A stretch of 38,678 nucleotides of DNA from Bacteroidota bacterium (GCA_013360915.1 JABWAT010000009.1:67337-106014), one strand, 5' to 3'; positions 14,721 to 23,400 are shown, counted from the first letter of the stretch. The notes: a model not told the origin generated them from the letters alone. Made by a program: numbers and translations.

Positions 14721-15830
14721 TTATTTTGCTTTAACTGCATTCAGTAACTCATTCACCAACCGGAATGAAACAGAAGGAGATGTGACCTGATTCGATGTAC
14801 CAACGATAAAAATCTGATTTTCCGGATTGTATACGGCGACCACCCCCGACAGTCCGACATATCCGATCAGGTCGGGTGACAGTCCAAACGGATCCATGAA
14901 CCACGGGTAATGAATCCGTTGAATTCCCAGCCCTGATTGCATCGGGAAGAATATGGAATTCCACTGTTGCAATTCAGTCAGATATTCTATGGGAAACAAG
15001 TCTCCCGTGAAAAAAGCCTTAAGAAAACGCACAAAGTCGGATGGTGTGGAAACCAGTCCGCCATCGGGGCCAAAAGACACCATGGCCTTTGGGATGGATA
15101 GTGGTTTCCCATTGTGATAAATGGCGGCAGGCCGTTGGTCTGTTGGATCTTTGTATAGCCAGGTCGATTTCAACTGAAGAGGATGAGCAATCCGTTCAAT
15201 GATCAGGTTCTCCAGAGGCATTCCGGTCAGGTTTTCCAGAATGCGGCCCAGCAGCTGAAAATTGGTATCTGAATAATGGGCTTTTCCTTTTTTTCCCGGA
15301 ATAAACTGAGGTTCCATTTCTTTCGACCATTGAATGCAGTCGGTAAAGGTCCATGACTGGTCGTTTCCGTTGAACAGGTCGTCCTGAAGGGAAGATCCAT
15401 CCGCTTGTTCATCCTCAAAATAATCGGGTAACCCGGATGTGTGTGAAAGCAGGTGCCGAATGGTAACAGAGCTGGAATAGTCGATTCCATCGATCACATG
15501 TAATCGGGAGGTAACATCTGCTGGCAGGTATTTGGTAACCGGATCCTCGAGCGACAGTTTTTCTTCTGCCTTCAATTGAAGGACGAGTGCGGTGATTATC
15601 AGTTTGGTGGCACTTGCCATAAAAACAGGGGTATCTGTCTTCAGGTTACCTGCCGCTCCTGCCCAGGACTGACCATTCTGAATGATAGCAAAGGATAGTC
15701 CGGGCACCTCGGGTGAATCGAGATAATCGGTCAGAATTTCCTGAAGGTGCTCATTTTCCTGAGAAAAGGCCTTTGTTCCGGTCATTATTAACAGAATTGA
15801 AATCAGCGTTACAGAGGAAAGAGTTCGCAT
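14721..15830 (-). CDS. Exported serine hydrolase of the class C beta-lactamase fold
   Basis: A 369-residue protein of the beta-lactamase/transpeptidase-like family PF00144 with signal peptide ending KAFSQ (residue 24). The nucleophile motif SxxK is S73-A-T-K76 in VFMASATKLIIT. The second motif is Y185-S-D (usual YSN), and the family HLLSHTSGLPDY segment is at 125-136. The usual HxG/KTG third motif appears as GLSG in IGYVGLSGVVAVY, without His or Lys. Most such proteins are D-aminopeptidases or esterases rather than true beta-lactamases, so antibiotic resistance cannot be inferred. AAGGA lies before ATG 15830. A promoter-like site lies at 15901-15931. Confidence 0.88.
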   Translation of the reverse strand: MRTLSSVTLISILLIMTGTKAFSQENEHLQEILTDYLDSPEVPGLSFAIIQNGQSWAGAAGNLKTDTPVFMASATKLIITALVLQLKAEEKLSLEDPVTKYLPADVTSRLHVIDGIDYSSSVTIRHLLSHTSGLPDYFEDEQADGSSLQDDLFNGNDQSWTFTDCIQWSKEMEPQFIPGKKGKAHYSDTNFQLLGRILENLTGMPLENLIIERIAHPLQLKSTWLYKDPTDQRPAAIYHNGKPLSIPKAMVSFGPDGGLVSTPSDFVRFLKAFFTGDLFPIEYLTELQQWNSIFFPMQSGLGIQRIHYPWFMDPFGLSPDLIGYVGLSGVVAVYNPENQIFIVGTSNQVTSPSVSFRLVNELLNAVKAK

Positions 15831-15900
15831 GGGAAGTCCTTATGCGTTCGACAGGGTCAAAAGTCGGTAAACGCCATCAGACTTGGCAACTATCCGGATT

Positions 15901-15931
15901 CAAACGTAGAAATCACCCGATGAAGGATGAA
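15901..15931 (-). promoter_or_regulatory. Putative Bacteroidota-type promoter of the serine hydrolase gene
   Basis: Minus strand: TACGTTTG (15908-15901) is an exact TAnnTTTG match; 20 nt upstream is TTC (15931-15929), one base off TTG. The expected start gives a leader of about 60 nt. Confidence 0.4.
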
Positions 15932-15955
15932 AATTTCCCGATGAAACCTTTTTTG

Positions 15956-16200
15956 ATATGAACGCAAAGTCGCGAAGTCGCAAAGTGTTTTAAGTTTTCA
16001 ATACAAGAATCTCTGCAGTCTCTGCTTTTCATAGCGAACTCTGCGGATAAATACGGTTAACGCAAAGTGCGCAAAGGTTTTTAAAATGGACGCAAAGTCG
16101 CGAAGCCGCAAAGAAAATTACTTTCACCGGAAAGGACAAAAAAAATAATTTCGTTGTGTTCATTTTTTGTCACCGTGGCGGACTTTGTGTTGAAGTGAAT
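15956..16200 (+). repeat. Dispersed intergenic repeat, CGCAAAG family (copy 5)
   Basis: The 389-bp gap (15831-16219) has a promoter-like site near 15905 and then this repeat: GAACGCAAAGTCGCGAAGTC, TTCAATACAAGAATCTCTGC, AACGCAAAGTGCGCAAAGG, GACGCAAAGTCGCGAAGCCG. The end is decayed. No gene seen. Confidence 0.8.
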
Positions 16201-16219
16201 TTGCCCCTCGTCCACATTT

Positions 16220-17347
16220 TTAATCCAGAGTTTTTCTGAACCGGAAGACGGCGATGGAAAAAATGATCACCGAGAAAACAAACAGCGCCAGGAACTCGGG
16301 CCACAGGGTTTCCAGTCCGACGCCTTTCAGGAATATACCGCGGATAATCACCAGGAAATATTTCATGGGGATGACGGTGGATATCCACTGAATCACCGTT
16401 GGCATGTTTTCTACCGGGAAAATAAATCCGCTGAAAAAAACCATGGGTGGAATTAAAATAAAGACGGCTGTAAGGGCAGCCTGTTGCTGGTTATTCGATA
16501 CGGTGGATATGAGCAATCCAAGTCCAAGCGTGGTGATGAGATACACATAGACCAGAAGCATCATGACCAGAAAGCTTCCCCGGAAGGGTGCTTCCATTAA
16601 CACCGAATTGAGTCCCAGAATCACGAGAACCACAATGGTGGCGGTGATGGAATAGGGAATCATTTTTCCCAGCATAATTTCCCAGGACCGGATGGGGGTT
16701 ACGATTAATTGTTCGAGATTTCCATTTTCCTTTTCCTTTACAATGGAAAGTGCCGTGGTCAGGGTGGTTACAATAAGCAACACCATACTGAGCACACCCG
16801 GAACCATAAAATTCATGGTTTCGAGTTCGGGGTTGTACCAGACCCGGGTTTCAGCCTGAACCTGACCAATTTCCATCCTGAGACCGGATCGGTCAATCCG
16901 TTCTGACAGAATGGATTGACTGATGCTGCTGAGCAGTCCGGCTGCATATCCCACTGCAATGCCTGCGGTATTTCCATCGGCCCCATCGACGAGTAGCTGA
17001 ACGGTTGCCGTGTTTCCTCCCAACCGGTGTTTCGAAAAGTCGGCGGGTAAAATCAGCGCCATCCGGATTTTCCCTGCATCGAGCCAATGATTGACATCGC
17101 GGTCGGTGGTTGCGGTTTCCACCACGGTAAACAACCCGCTTGCTTCGAATTTTTCGCGGATTTCACGTGAATGAACTGTTGGGTTCGGATCGATGATGGC
17201 TAACCGGATGTCTTTCACATCAATCCGGGCAGCGTAAGAGAGCAGGACTACCTGAAAAATGGGAGCCACCAATGACAATGCCAGCAATTTTTTATCCTGC
17301 CTGAGTTGCAGAAATTCTTTTCGGATCATGGCCAGAACAGTTTGCAT
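16220..17347 (-). CDS. ABC-2 type exporter permease, YbhR/YbhS-like (second)
   Basis: A 375-residue membrane protein with the ABC-2 permease plan: an N-terminal cytoplasmic helix and TM (LALSLVAPIFQVVLLSYAARI), a large periplasmic domain (about residues 45-170), then five C-terminal helices ending SVIIFSIAVFRFRKTLD. The conserved cytoplasmic E-loop ENGNLEQLIVTPIRSWEIMLGK sits between TMs 2 and 3; it contacts the ATPases. It pairs with the permease gene upstream, 10 nt away, as a heterodimer (as for YbhS/YbhR). AGAGG precedes the ATG. It is the last gene of the seven-gene operon. Confidence 0.9.
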   Translation of the reverse strand: MQTVLAMIRKEFLQLRQDKKLLALSLVAPIFQVVLLSYAARIDVKDIRLAIIDPNPTVHSREIREKFEASGLFTVVETATTDRDVNHWLDAGKIRMALILPADFSKHRLGGNTATVQLLVDGADGNTAGIAVGYAAGLLSSISQSILSERIDRSGLRMEIGQVQAETRVWYNPELETMNFMVPGVLSMVLLIVTTLTTALSIVKEKENGNLEQLIVTPIRSWEIMLGKMIPYSITATIVVLVILGLNSVLMEAPFRGSFLVMMLLVYVYLITTLGLGLLISTVSNNQQQAALTAVFILIPPMVFFSGFIFPVENMPTVIQWISTVIPMKYFLVIIRGIFLKGVGLETLWPEFLALFVFSVIIFSIAVFRFRKTLD

Positions 17348-17357
17348 GGTGTGCCTC

Positions 17358-18503
17358 TTAGCGGAAAATCGAATTCAGTTTAATTCTGGCCACGTTGACC
17401 ATGACAAGCAAAAAAATGAAGAGTGCCAGTACATCGTGCCAGTAAGCCGATATATCTGCTCCCTTGATGACAATGAAGCGGAGACTTTCAAGAAAGTAAC
17501 GGGCCGGGAAAATCATGGATATTCCCTGAAGCACCGGGTGCATGGATTCAAGTGGGAACATAAAGCCAGACAGAAGCAAAGTGGGAAGCACCGATATGAA
17601 TGTTGCCGCCAGAAAGGCCACCTGCTGATTGGGCGCCACAGTAGAAACCACCAGACCGAGAGCCAATCCGCCAATGAGAAACAGAATCAGTACAAAAAAC
17701 AATTCGATGTGGCTGCCCTTGACCGTTGCACCAAAGAGAATGTAGCCAAAAGTGAGAATGGCATAAGCGGCCACAATGGAAATAAGCAGATAGGGAAGGG
17801 TTTTTCCGATAATCAGTTCAATGGGCCGAAGAGGTGAAATCATCAGTTGTTCCAGGGTCCGGCGTTCCCGTTCCCTTACCACCGAAACGGCTGTTGAGAT
17901 TACTGCCGTGATCATAAGAATATATACCACCAATCCGGGCACCAGATAGACCGAACTTTTTAATTCGGGGTTGTACCAGATGCGTGCCCTGATATCGAGA
18001 GGAAGATCGAGGTGCATACCCCGGCTGTTCAGAAAATCCTGACGAATCTCCTGATTCACCGATCCGACTATCTGTTCAATGTAGGTTTTGATCAGTGTGG
18101 CTTCATTGGCATTTGATCCGTCAATTAAAATCTGAACAGGCGCCCGACGTTTGGCCAGTAAATCAGCCGAATAGCCAGAGGGAATGATGATGACACTGGT
18201 TGCCTTGCGGCTGTCGAGTAACCATTCGGCTTCGTGAGTGTTATTCACCTGCGGACCGGGACCGAAAAAGTCGGTCTGGTACAACGCCTCAATCAATGCA
18301 CGGGAGGCAGGGGTTTTATCCTCATCCAATACCGACAAGGGTGATTCAGATACGTCAAAAGTGAGGGCATATCCAAACATGATCAGCATAAAGACGGGCA
18401 GGAAAATGAGGATACCCAGACTTCGTTTATCCCGGCTGATCTGAATAAATTCCTTCCGAACCATGGCCGCGATCCGGTGACGTGCCCGCGAGGGTGTTTT
18501 CAT
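17358..18503 (-). CDS. ABC-2 type exporter permease, YbhS/YbhR-like (first)
   Basis: A 381-residue protein with the same plan as the next permease: short N-terminal helix rich in basic residues (MKTPSRARHRIAAMVRKEFI), TM1 LGILIFLPVFMLIMFGYALTF, periplasmic domain with FDVSESPLSVLDEDKTPASR, and five C-terminal TMs. The coupling segment ERRTLEQLMISPLRPIELIIGK matches REREGTLEQLLVSP of the family. It overlaps the ATPase gene by 4 nt (18500-18503), with AAGGAG in front, so translation is coupled. Probably one half of the exporter channel. Substrate unknown. Confidence 0.9.
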   Translation of the reverse strand: MKTPSRARHRIAAMVRKEFIQISRDKRSLGILIFLPVFMLIMFGYALTFDVSESPLSVLDEDKTPASRALIEALYQTDFFGPGPQVNNTHEAEWLLDSRKATSVIIIPSGYSADLLAKRRAPVQILIDGSNANEATLIKTYIEQIVGSVNQEIRQDFLNSRGMHLDLPLDIRARIWYNPELKSSVYLVPGLVVYILMITAVISTAVSVVRERERRTLEQLMISPLRPIELIIGKTLPYLLISIVAAYAILTFGYILFGATVKGSHIELFFVLILFLIGGLALGLVVSTVAPNQQVAFLAATFISVLPTLLLSGFMFPLESMHPVLQGISMIFPARYFLESLRFIVIKGADISAYWHDVLALFIFLLVMVNVARIKLNSIFR

Positions 18504-19459
18504 GCCGGTAACTCCTTCCTGCTCGATTCAATCAGGTGGATAAACACATCTTCCAGGCTGGGAACGATGACCTCGAGGGATTTAACCACGATTCCAGACC
18601 CGGTCAGGGTGGTGGTAATGTCACCTCTGATCCTGTCGGTGAACCGTTCACCCTCCTTGAGCATAATGTGGAGATGAAGCCCGAATACCGAGGTTTCACT
18701 GACGACTGGAAGCGAGTTAATCACAGTCATAGCCTCCAGTGGCTGATCGGTGAGCAGTTCGAGGGAAACGGATTTCATTTCACGGGTTTTCAGTTCCTGC
18801 GGAGAACCGAGTGCAATCAGCCGTGCATTGTAAATCAGACCAATCGTGTGGCAATATTCGGCTTCATCGAGAAAATGCGTGGTGACAAATACGGTGGTTC
18901 CTGCAGCAGACACCTGATCGATAATCGACCAGAAATTGCGGCGCGAAACCGGATCGACTCCACCGGTCGGTTCATCCAGAAAAATCACATCGGGTTCATG
19001 GACCATGGAGGCAGCCAGTGCGAGCCGCTGTCTGATTCCACCCGGCAACCCGGCCACCATGCGGTTTTCGTATCCGGTCAGTTGCACCAGATCGAGAAAG
19101 TGACGGATTCTGGTTTGCCGGACCTCGGACGGCACTTTGTATAACGTGGACCAGAATTCCATGTTTTGCTGAACGGTGAGGTCCTGATACAGACTGAACC
19201 GCTGGCTCATGTAACCGATCCGTGTTTTAATCCGCTCTGCTTGGTTCCGGATGTCCAGACCGGCCACAGTCCCATTTCCTCCGGACGGATTCAGCAAGCC
19301 ACACAACATCCGGATGGTGGTGGACTTTCCTGAACCATTCGGTCCGAGGAAGCCGAAAATTTCACCCTTTTTTACCGTGAAGCTGACATCATCCACAGCC
19401 TTGAAGGTGCCGAAATGCCGGCTGAGGTGGTCGACGGATATGGAAACCGGTGCATTCAT
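18500..19459 (-). CDS. ABC transporter ATPase subunit 2 (YbhF C-terminal-half-like)
   Basis: A 319-residue ATPase. A longer upstream reading frame exists, but the ATG at 19459, overlapping the tolC stop by one base, is the start that gives MNAPVSISVDHLSRHFG. Walker A GPNGSGKST (39-47), Walker B VIFLDE (158-163) and H-loop His195 in TTHFLDEAEYCH are intact, while the signature is LPGGIRQ (138-144) instead of LSGGQ. The C-terminal ~80 residues form the extra domain seen in drug-export ATPases. Together with the ATPase at 20952-21866 it corresponds to the two halves of E. coli YbhF, here encoded separately. Confidence 0.93.
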   Translation of the reverse strand: MNAPVSISVDHLSRHFGTFKAVDDVSFTVKKGEIFGFLGPNGSGKSTTIRMLCGLLNPSGGNGTVAGLDIRNQAERIKTRIGYMSQRFSLYQDLTVQQNMEFWSTLYKVPSEVRQTRIRHFLDLVQLTGYENRMVAGLPGGIRQRLALAASMVHEPDVIFLDEPTGGVDPVSRRNFWSIIDQVSAAGTTVFVTTHFLDEAEYCHTIGLIYNARLIALGSPQELKTREMKSVSLELLTDQPLEAMTVINSLPVVSETSVFGLHLHIMLKEGERFTDRIRGDITTTLTGSGIVVKSLEVIVPSLEDVFIHLIESSRKELPA

Positions 19460-20955
19460 CAGAGCAACCGTCCCCAGGCTTTTGCCTGAACCAACCGGTC
19501 GGTCATCCAGTTTATCCGGGCAGCCTCGGCCTGAAGTGCGGCTTGTGTGGCCTGTACATCGGCATCGAGCAGATCGGCAACCGGAATCAGTCCGGCGCGA
19601 AACTGATTGGCAACCTGTTCTGCACGTTTCCGGGTCTGTTCTGAGAGCAATTGCATCACAGCCACCAGTTTTTCCGAACGCGCCAGTGCTGCATCGGCTG
19701 CCTGTTGTTCCAGTGTGATGGACTTCCTCAGTAGTGATTCCTGGAGATCCATCTGATTTCTGGCCAGATCGGCCTGCTGAGTTTGCAGAAACCGGGTATT
19801 CCATGTCCAGATTTCATAGGAAAGGACCAGAGAGACATCCCAGGTGGATTTCCATGCCTGCTCAACCGGGAAATACCGCGGGTTCGGATTGGCCAGATCA
19901 TAGTTGGCCTGTAAAGCAATGGTGGGAAACCAATCGGACCGGGCCACTTTTATTTGCTCTGAAATGGCCGATTTCCGGAAGGTCAATCCAGAAAGTTCAG
20001 GTCTTTCGGAAGGCTGGGGTGAAAGGACCGGTATTTCCATGGGTGCCAGTGTTCCGGTGAAAGCTGTTGAACTTCCAAGCCATTGACCCAGACCAAGCCG
20101 GGCAACCTGTAACCGATCAGCCGCATAGATGGCCTCGGCTTCCGTTTCCGTTTTTTTAACGCGGATGGCGAGTACTTCGGTTTCGGTCAGGAGTCCCTGG
20201 GCGGCCATGGATTCTGCATCGGAGAGTCGTTTAGTCAATAAATTGACAAGTTGACTGGTCAATTCCACCTGTTTTTCTGCGAGGAGAACCTGTCCGTAGG
20301 CACGGGTAACCTGAAGGGACAGTTCCTGCTGACGGGTTTTAACGTCCATGCCGGCTGCTTTGGCCTGCCATTCAGCTGCCTGTTCGGCGGCGGTCAGTTT
20401 GAAGCCGGTGAAAAGGGGTTGGGTCAACGTTAAACGGAAAGCGGCTGCATCTTCAATGGATTCGGATACCACCCGGTTTATGGTTCCGACCGGCGGCGGA
20501 AGGGTGAGTGAAATCGCGAAAGGATCCACTTCGGACTGACGGGTGAACCGGCCGGATGCTTTCAGGGAAGGTAAGCGATTATTGAAGGCCTGATCAGACG
20601 TCAGGGCTGCCGATTCGGCTTTGAGTTGTTCTATGCGGATTTGCTCATGAGCGGCCCGTGCTTTTTCAATGGCTTCGGGCAGGGAAAGCGTGGATTGGGA
20701 GTGCCCGGGAATGGCTGAAAAGAGCAGAAGTGCTGCTAAAATTCCGGGGAAAGAGAATCCACGGGTCTGATGTATTTTCTGGTGGCTTCGACTCCGCTCA
20801 GCCACCGGGTTCCCGGTAGCTTCCCCGATTGTATCGGGGTAAACAACCACCTCAGCCACCGGGTTAAATAACTTCAGGGAATCCGACTTGGTAATTTTAT
20901 TCCGTACTATACCTTCTGACTTCTGAATTCTGAATTCTGAATTCTTCCTTTTCAT
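19459..20955 (-). CDS. TolC-family outer-membrane efflux protein with repeat-derived N-terminal extension
   Basis: Outer-membrane channel for the exporter. Two OEP repeats are visible: first from about residue 90 (LSLPEAIEKARAAHEQIRIEQLKAES, ALTSDQAFNNRLPSLKASGRF) and second around 300-480, with the helical segments RKSAISEQIKVARSDWFPTI. The start ATG 20955 overlaps the ATPase stop by 4 nt (ATGA), with GGAGAAGAAAGG before it. Oddly, the signal peptide (GFSFPGILAALLLFSAIPGHSQ) begins only near residue 66; residues 5-15 and 31-59 are read from dispersed repeats (20913-20947 and 20781-20865). No good alternative start lies between. Whether the long leader still allows export is uncertain. Confidence 0.88.
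   Translation of the reverse strand: MKRKNSEFRIQKSEGIVRNKITKSDSLKLFNPVAEVVVYPDTIGEATGNPVAERSRSHQKIHQTRGFSFPGILAALLLFSAIPGHSQSTLSLPEAIEKARAAHEQIRIEQLKAESAALTSDQAFNNRLPSLKASGRFTRQSEVDPFAISLTLPPPVGTINRVVSESIEDAAAFRLTLTQPLFTGFKLTAAEQAAEWQAKAAGMDVKTRQQELSLQVTRAYGQVLLAEKQVELTSQLVNLLTKRLSDAESMAAQGLLTETEVLAIRVKKTETEAEAIYAADRLQVARLGLGQWLGSSTAFTGTLAPMEIPVLSPQPSERPELSGLTFRKSAISEQIKVARSDWFPTIALQANYDLANPNPRYFPVEQAWKSTWDVSLVLSYEIWTWNTRFLQTQQADLARNQMDLQESLLRKSITLEQQAADAALARSEKLVAVMQLLSEQTRKRAEQVANQFRAGLIPVADLLDADVQATQAALQAEAARINWMTDRLVQAKAWGRLL
20781..20865 (-). repeat. Hairpin-rich dispersed repeat inside the tolC reading frame
   Basis: Contains the 13-nt direct repeat CAGCCACCGGGTT at 20799-20811 and 20853-20865, a perfect hairpin CCCCGAT-TGT-ATCGGGG (20823-20839), and an inverted repeat GGTGGCT/AGCCACC (20781-20787, 20800-20806). 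In frame it encodes NPVAEVVVYPDTIGEATG and NPVAERSRSH, which I recall from spurious proteins in other Bacteroidota, so it is most likely a dispersed element. Confidence 0.7.
20913..20947 (-). repeat. GAATTCAGAATTCAG-type short repeat inside the tolC reading frame
   Basis: On the plus strand TTCTGACTTCTGAATTCTGA continuing in the same 7-nt rhythm (CTGAATT repeated). In frame it gives NSEFRIQKSEG. The same words occur at 27681 on the opposite strand. Confidence 0.7.
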
Positions 20956-21866
20956 CCTTTCTTCTCCGCCAATTGATGAATAAAAATGGTTTCCATGGTT
21001 GGTTCGGTTTCTCGCCAGTGAGAAATGGTAATCTGGTGACTTTCAACACGGCTGATGAGGGGAAGGGGATCCTCATCCGTTGGGAGCAGCAACTGAACCC
21101 GTTCGCCCAGTAAATGGGATTCATACTCTGAAAAATAAGTCTGTAACACCGATTGCAGCCGGCGCGGATCGTTGGGGATCATTTCAAGCAGTTTCCGGTT
21201 CAGCTGACGACGCAGCATTTCGGGAGAGGCAACAGCAAGCAGTGAACCCTGATTCATGAGCGCGACCCGGTGACAACGTTCTGCTTCATCCATGTACGGG
21301 GTTGCGACCAGAATGGTCAGCCCCTGGCGGATCAGGTCGGAGAGAATTTTCCAGAAATCGCGCCGGGAAATGGGATCGACTCCAGTGGTCGGTTCATCGA
21401 GGATGATCAGGCTGGGGTGGTGAATCAATGTACAGGCAAGGGCCAGTTTCTGCTTCATTCCACCCGAGAGCTGACCGGCCAGCCGGTTACCAAATTCAGA
21501 CATCCGTGTGAATGCCAGTAATTCCCGTTTGCGTGATTCATGATCGGTTACACCGTGAATCGCAGCAAAAAAATCGATGTTTTCGTTCACCGTCATGTCT
21601 TCATACAAAGAAAACTGCTGGCTTAAATAACCCACCTGATCCTTGATCACCAGCGGATTTTTCACCCGGTCTTCTCCAAGCACCGTGAACGTTCCTTCAT
21701 CCGGATTCAAAAGACCCAGAATGCTGCGGATCAGAGTGGTTTTTCCGGCGCCATCGGGTCCGATCAGCCCAAAAAGTTCACCGGGTTTTACCGACAAAGC
21801 CACCCGGTCAAGGGCCTGGACTGCACCGAACCGATGTGAACAGGGTGTGATGGTTAAGGCCGACAC
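20952..21866 (-). CDS. ABC transporter ATPase subunit 1 (YbhF N-terminal-half-like), GTG start
   Basis: A 304-residue ATPase starting at GTG 21866, 2 nt after the hlyD stop. Walker A GPDGAGKTT (36-44), signature LSGGMKQ (133-139) and Walker B LIILDE (153-158) are intact, but the H-loop His is replaced by Pro190 in VATPYMDEAERCH. The companion ATPase has the opposite defects (altered signature, intact H-loop), which suggests a heterodimer with one degenerate and one consensus ATP site. Its stop overlaps the tolC start by 4 nt. It energises export of an unknown compound through the permeases at 16220-18503. Confidence 0.93.
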   Translation of the reverse strand: MSALTITPCSHRFGAVQALDRVALSVKPGELFGLIGPDGAGKTTLIRSILGLLNPDEGTFTVLGEDRVKNPLVIKDQVGYLSQQFSLYEDMTVNENIDFFAAIHGVTDHESRKRELLAFTRMSEFGNRLAGQLSGGMKQKLALACTLIHHPSLIILDEPTTGVDPISRRDFWKILSDLIRQGLTILVATPYMDEAERCHRVALMNQGSLLAVASPEMLRRQLNRKLLEMIPNDPRRLQSVLQTYFSEYESHLLGERVQLLLPTDEDPLPLISRVESHQITISHWRETEPTMETIFIHQLAEKKG

Positions 21867-21868
21867 GG

Positions 21869-22828
21869 TTATTCCGATTTGCGGTTGATAAAGGCGTCGC
21901 CAGGCATGCCTGCTTTTAGAGCACCATTGTAATTCGGAACATCGAGGCGTGCTTCGAACACCAGCTTCACGCGGTCATCGCGCGATTGAATATTTTTCGG
22001 TGTGAATTCGGCCGTTGGGGACAGGTAGCGGATAATGCCGGTAAAAGCCCGGTCCTCAAAGGAATCCACTCTGATGGTCACTGAATCACCCAGCTGAACG
22101 AGTCCCAGATCGGGTTCTCTCAGATAGACGCTCATGGTCAGAATCTGGTTGCTGGTGACCAGGGCCACCTGAGATCCTGGTTGAACCAGTTCGCCGGGAT
22201 CGACAGACACCGTGCTGACGAGGCCGGATTGCATGGCTCTGATTCTGCAATCAGACAGTTTTTTCCGGGCAAGCATCCATTGGGCTTCAGCCTGATCGGC
22301 CCTGGCCTGGGCCATGTCGATGTCCTCACGGCGGGCGCCCCGAACCAGTTTATTCCAGCTTTCTTCGGCCTGCTGAAAGGTTGCTTTGGCCACCTCGAGC
22401 CGGGTCGACGCGTCATCGGCTTGTTTCTGTGAGGCGGATTGGGTTTTCAGAAGTCCGGCAAGGCGGTCATGGTCGCGTTGTGCGGCGGTCAGGTTAGCAC
22501 GGGCCGCTTCCTTTGCTTCTGCAGCCACCCGGATGTCTTCGCGACGGGCTCCATTCTGAATCAGGTCGAGTGCGGCCCTTGCCTGTCGGTAAACTGCATG
22601 AGCCTGAAGGACATTCAGGTAGTAGTCTGTGGTATCGATCTGAAGAATCACCTCACCAGCCCGGATTGAATCACCTTCGGATTTCAGAACAGATTTGACC
22701 AGGCCGGCCACTTGTGAACTGACGATCTGATCGTTTCCTTCCAGCGTACCGGTCACTTCAATGGTGTCGCCATTGTCACAGGCGATGGCGAGAGGAAACA
22801 GGGCAGCGAGTAAGCAGAATCGTTTCAT
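21869..22828 (-). CDS. HlyD/YbhG-type periplasmic adaptor lipoprotein
   Basis: A 319-residue membrane-fusion protein. The N-terminus MKRFCLLAALFPLAIAC has lipobox AIAC, and Asp follows the Cys (C-D), a pattern that in E. coli retains lipoproteins in the inner membrane; whether the rule applies here is unknown. Next come the lipoyl half (GLVKSVLKSEGDSIRAGEVIL), a long helical hairpin with an internal repeat (NGARREDIRVAAEAKEAA / RGARREDIDMAQARADQAE), the second lipoyl half (SGLVSTVSVDPGELVQPGS) and a beta-barrel. GGAG lies eight bases before the ATG. It overlaps tetR by 4 nt. It should bridge the permeases and the TolC channel. Confidence 0.93.
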   Translation of the reverse strand: MKRFCLLAALFPLAIACDNGDTIEVTGTLEGNDQIVSSQVAGLVKSVLKSEGDSIRAGEVILQIDTTDYYLNVLQAHAVYRQARAALDLIQNGARREDIRVAAEAKEAARANLTAAQRDHDRLAGLLKTQSASQKQADDASTRLEVAKATFQQAEESWNKLVRGARREDIDMAQARADQAEAQWMLARKKLSDCRIRAMQSGLVSTVSVDPGELVQPGSQVALVTSNQILTMSVYLREPDLGLVQLGDSVTIRVDSFEDRAFTGIIRYLSPTAEFTPKNIQSRDDRVKLVFEARLDVPNYNGALKAGMPGDAFINRKSE

Positions 22829-23400
22829 GGATGAGTCTCCGTTTTCCTTAAAATTCCAAATAGAAATAGATCATGAAGCTGGGTGAAGGCCGTTTTGGGT
22901 GAATGGGGGGAGTTGATCAGATAAGCCGGTACCATGATGGTATTAACCACAGCCAGAAACGCATCGATGGCCAGGGTGGCGTCAATTTCCTGACGGATCA
23001 GACCTTGTGCCTGACCCTCCTTCAGCAAAGTGGTGAGCCGGCTGCGGATGTTATGCTCCCGGAAAGCCAGGATCCGTTGAAACAGATCGGGGCGATTCCG
23101 CTGAAGATCCTGCATCATGGCTGGCGATACCCGCCAGACATAGGTTGAAATGATTTCGAAGAAAGCTTCCATTTTCTCGACGGGATTCAGGTCGGGACGT
23201 GCCATGACTGCGTCGAATATGGAGGCCAGATTCGACATGACGTAGTCAAGAACGGCATCGACCAGTTTGTCCTTGGTTTCGTAATACTTGTAAAGGGTTT
23301 TCTTACTGATGCCCAGTTCCTGGCTGATTTCATCGGTGGTCACCCGACTGAAACCATGCGCCATGAACTTTTCCATGGCTTTTTCGACAATTGTAATCAT
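22825..23400 (-). CDS. TetR-family repressor of the efflux operon (CecR-like position)
   Basis: A 191-residue regulator. The N-terminal HTH is compact: ITIVEKAMEKFMAHGFSRVTTDEISQELGISKKTLYKYYETKDKLV, the TetR signature with recognition helix SKKTLYKYY. The start at 23400 leaves almost no residues before helix 1. The rest is the helical ligand and dimer domain. It is the first gene of the operon and overlaps hlyD by 4 nt, the same order as E. coli cecR-ybhGFSR, where the regulator controls the pump. An 8-bp inverted repeat over its promoter (23443-23472) is a likely site for self-control. Inducer unknown. Confidence 0.92.
   Translation of the reverse strand: MITIVEKAMEKFMAHGFSRVTTDEISQELGISKKTLYKYYETKDKLVDAVLDYVMSNLASIFDAVMARPDLNPVEKMEAFFEIISTYVWRVSPAMMQDLQRNRPDLFQRILAFREHNIRSRLTTLLKEGQAQGLIRQEIDATLAIDAFLAVVNTIMVPAYLINSPHSPKTAFTQLHDLFLFGILRKTETHP

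Noticed and set aside
18536-19144. A 202-codon plus-strand open frame opposite the ATPase gene, and 17259-17837 opposite the permease genes
   Set aside because: They are antisense to well-conserved ABC transporter genes and show no recognisable domain or binding site; composition alone explains the open frames.
18500-19804. Long N-terminal extension of ATPase subunit 2, starting at 19804
   Set aside because: The extension overlaps tolC in another frame and has low-complexity residues with no homology; the start at 19459 fits the family.
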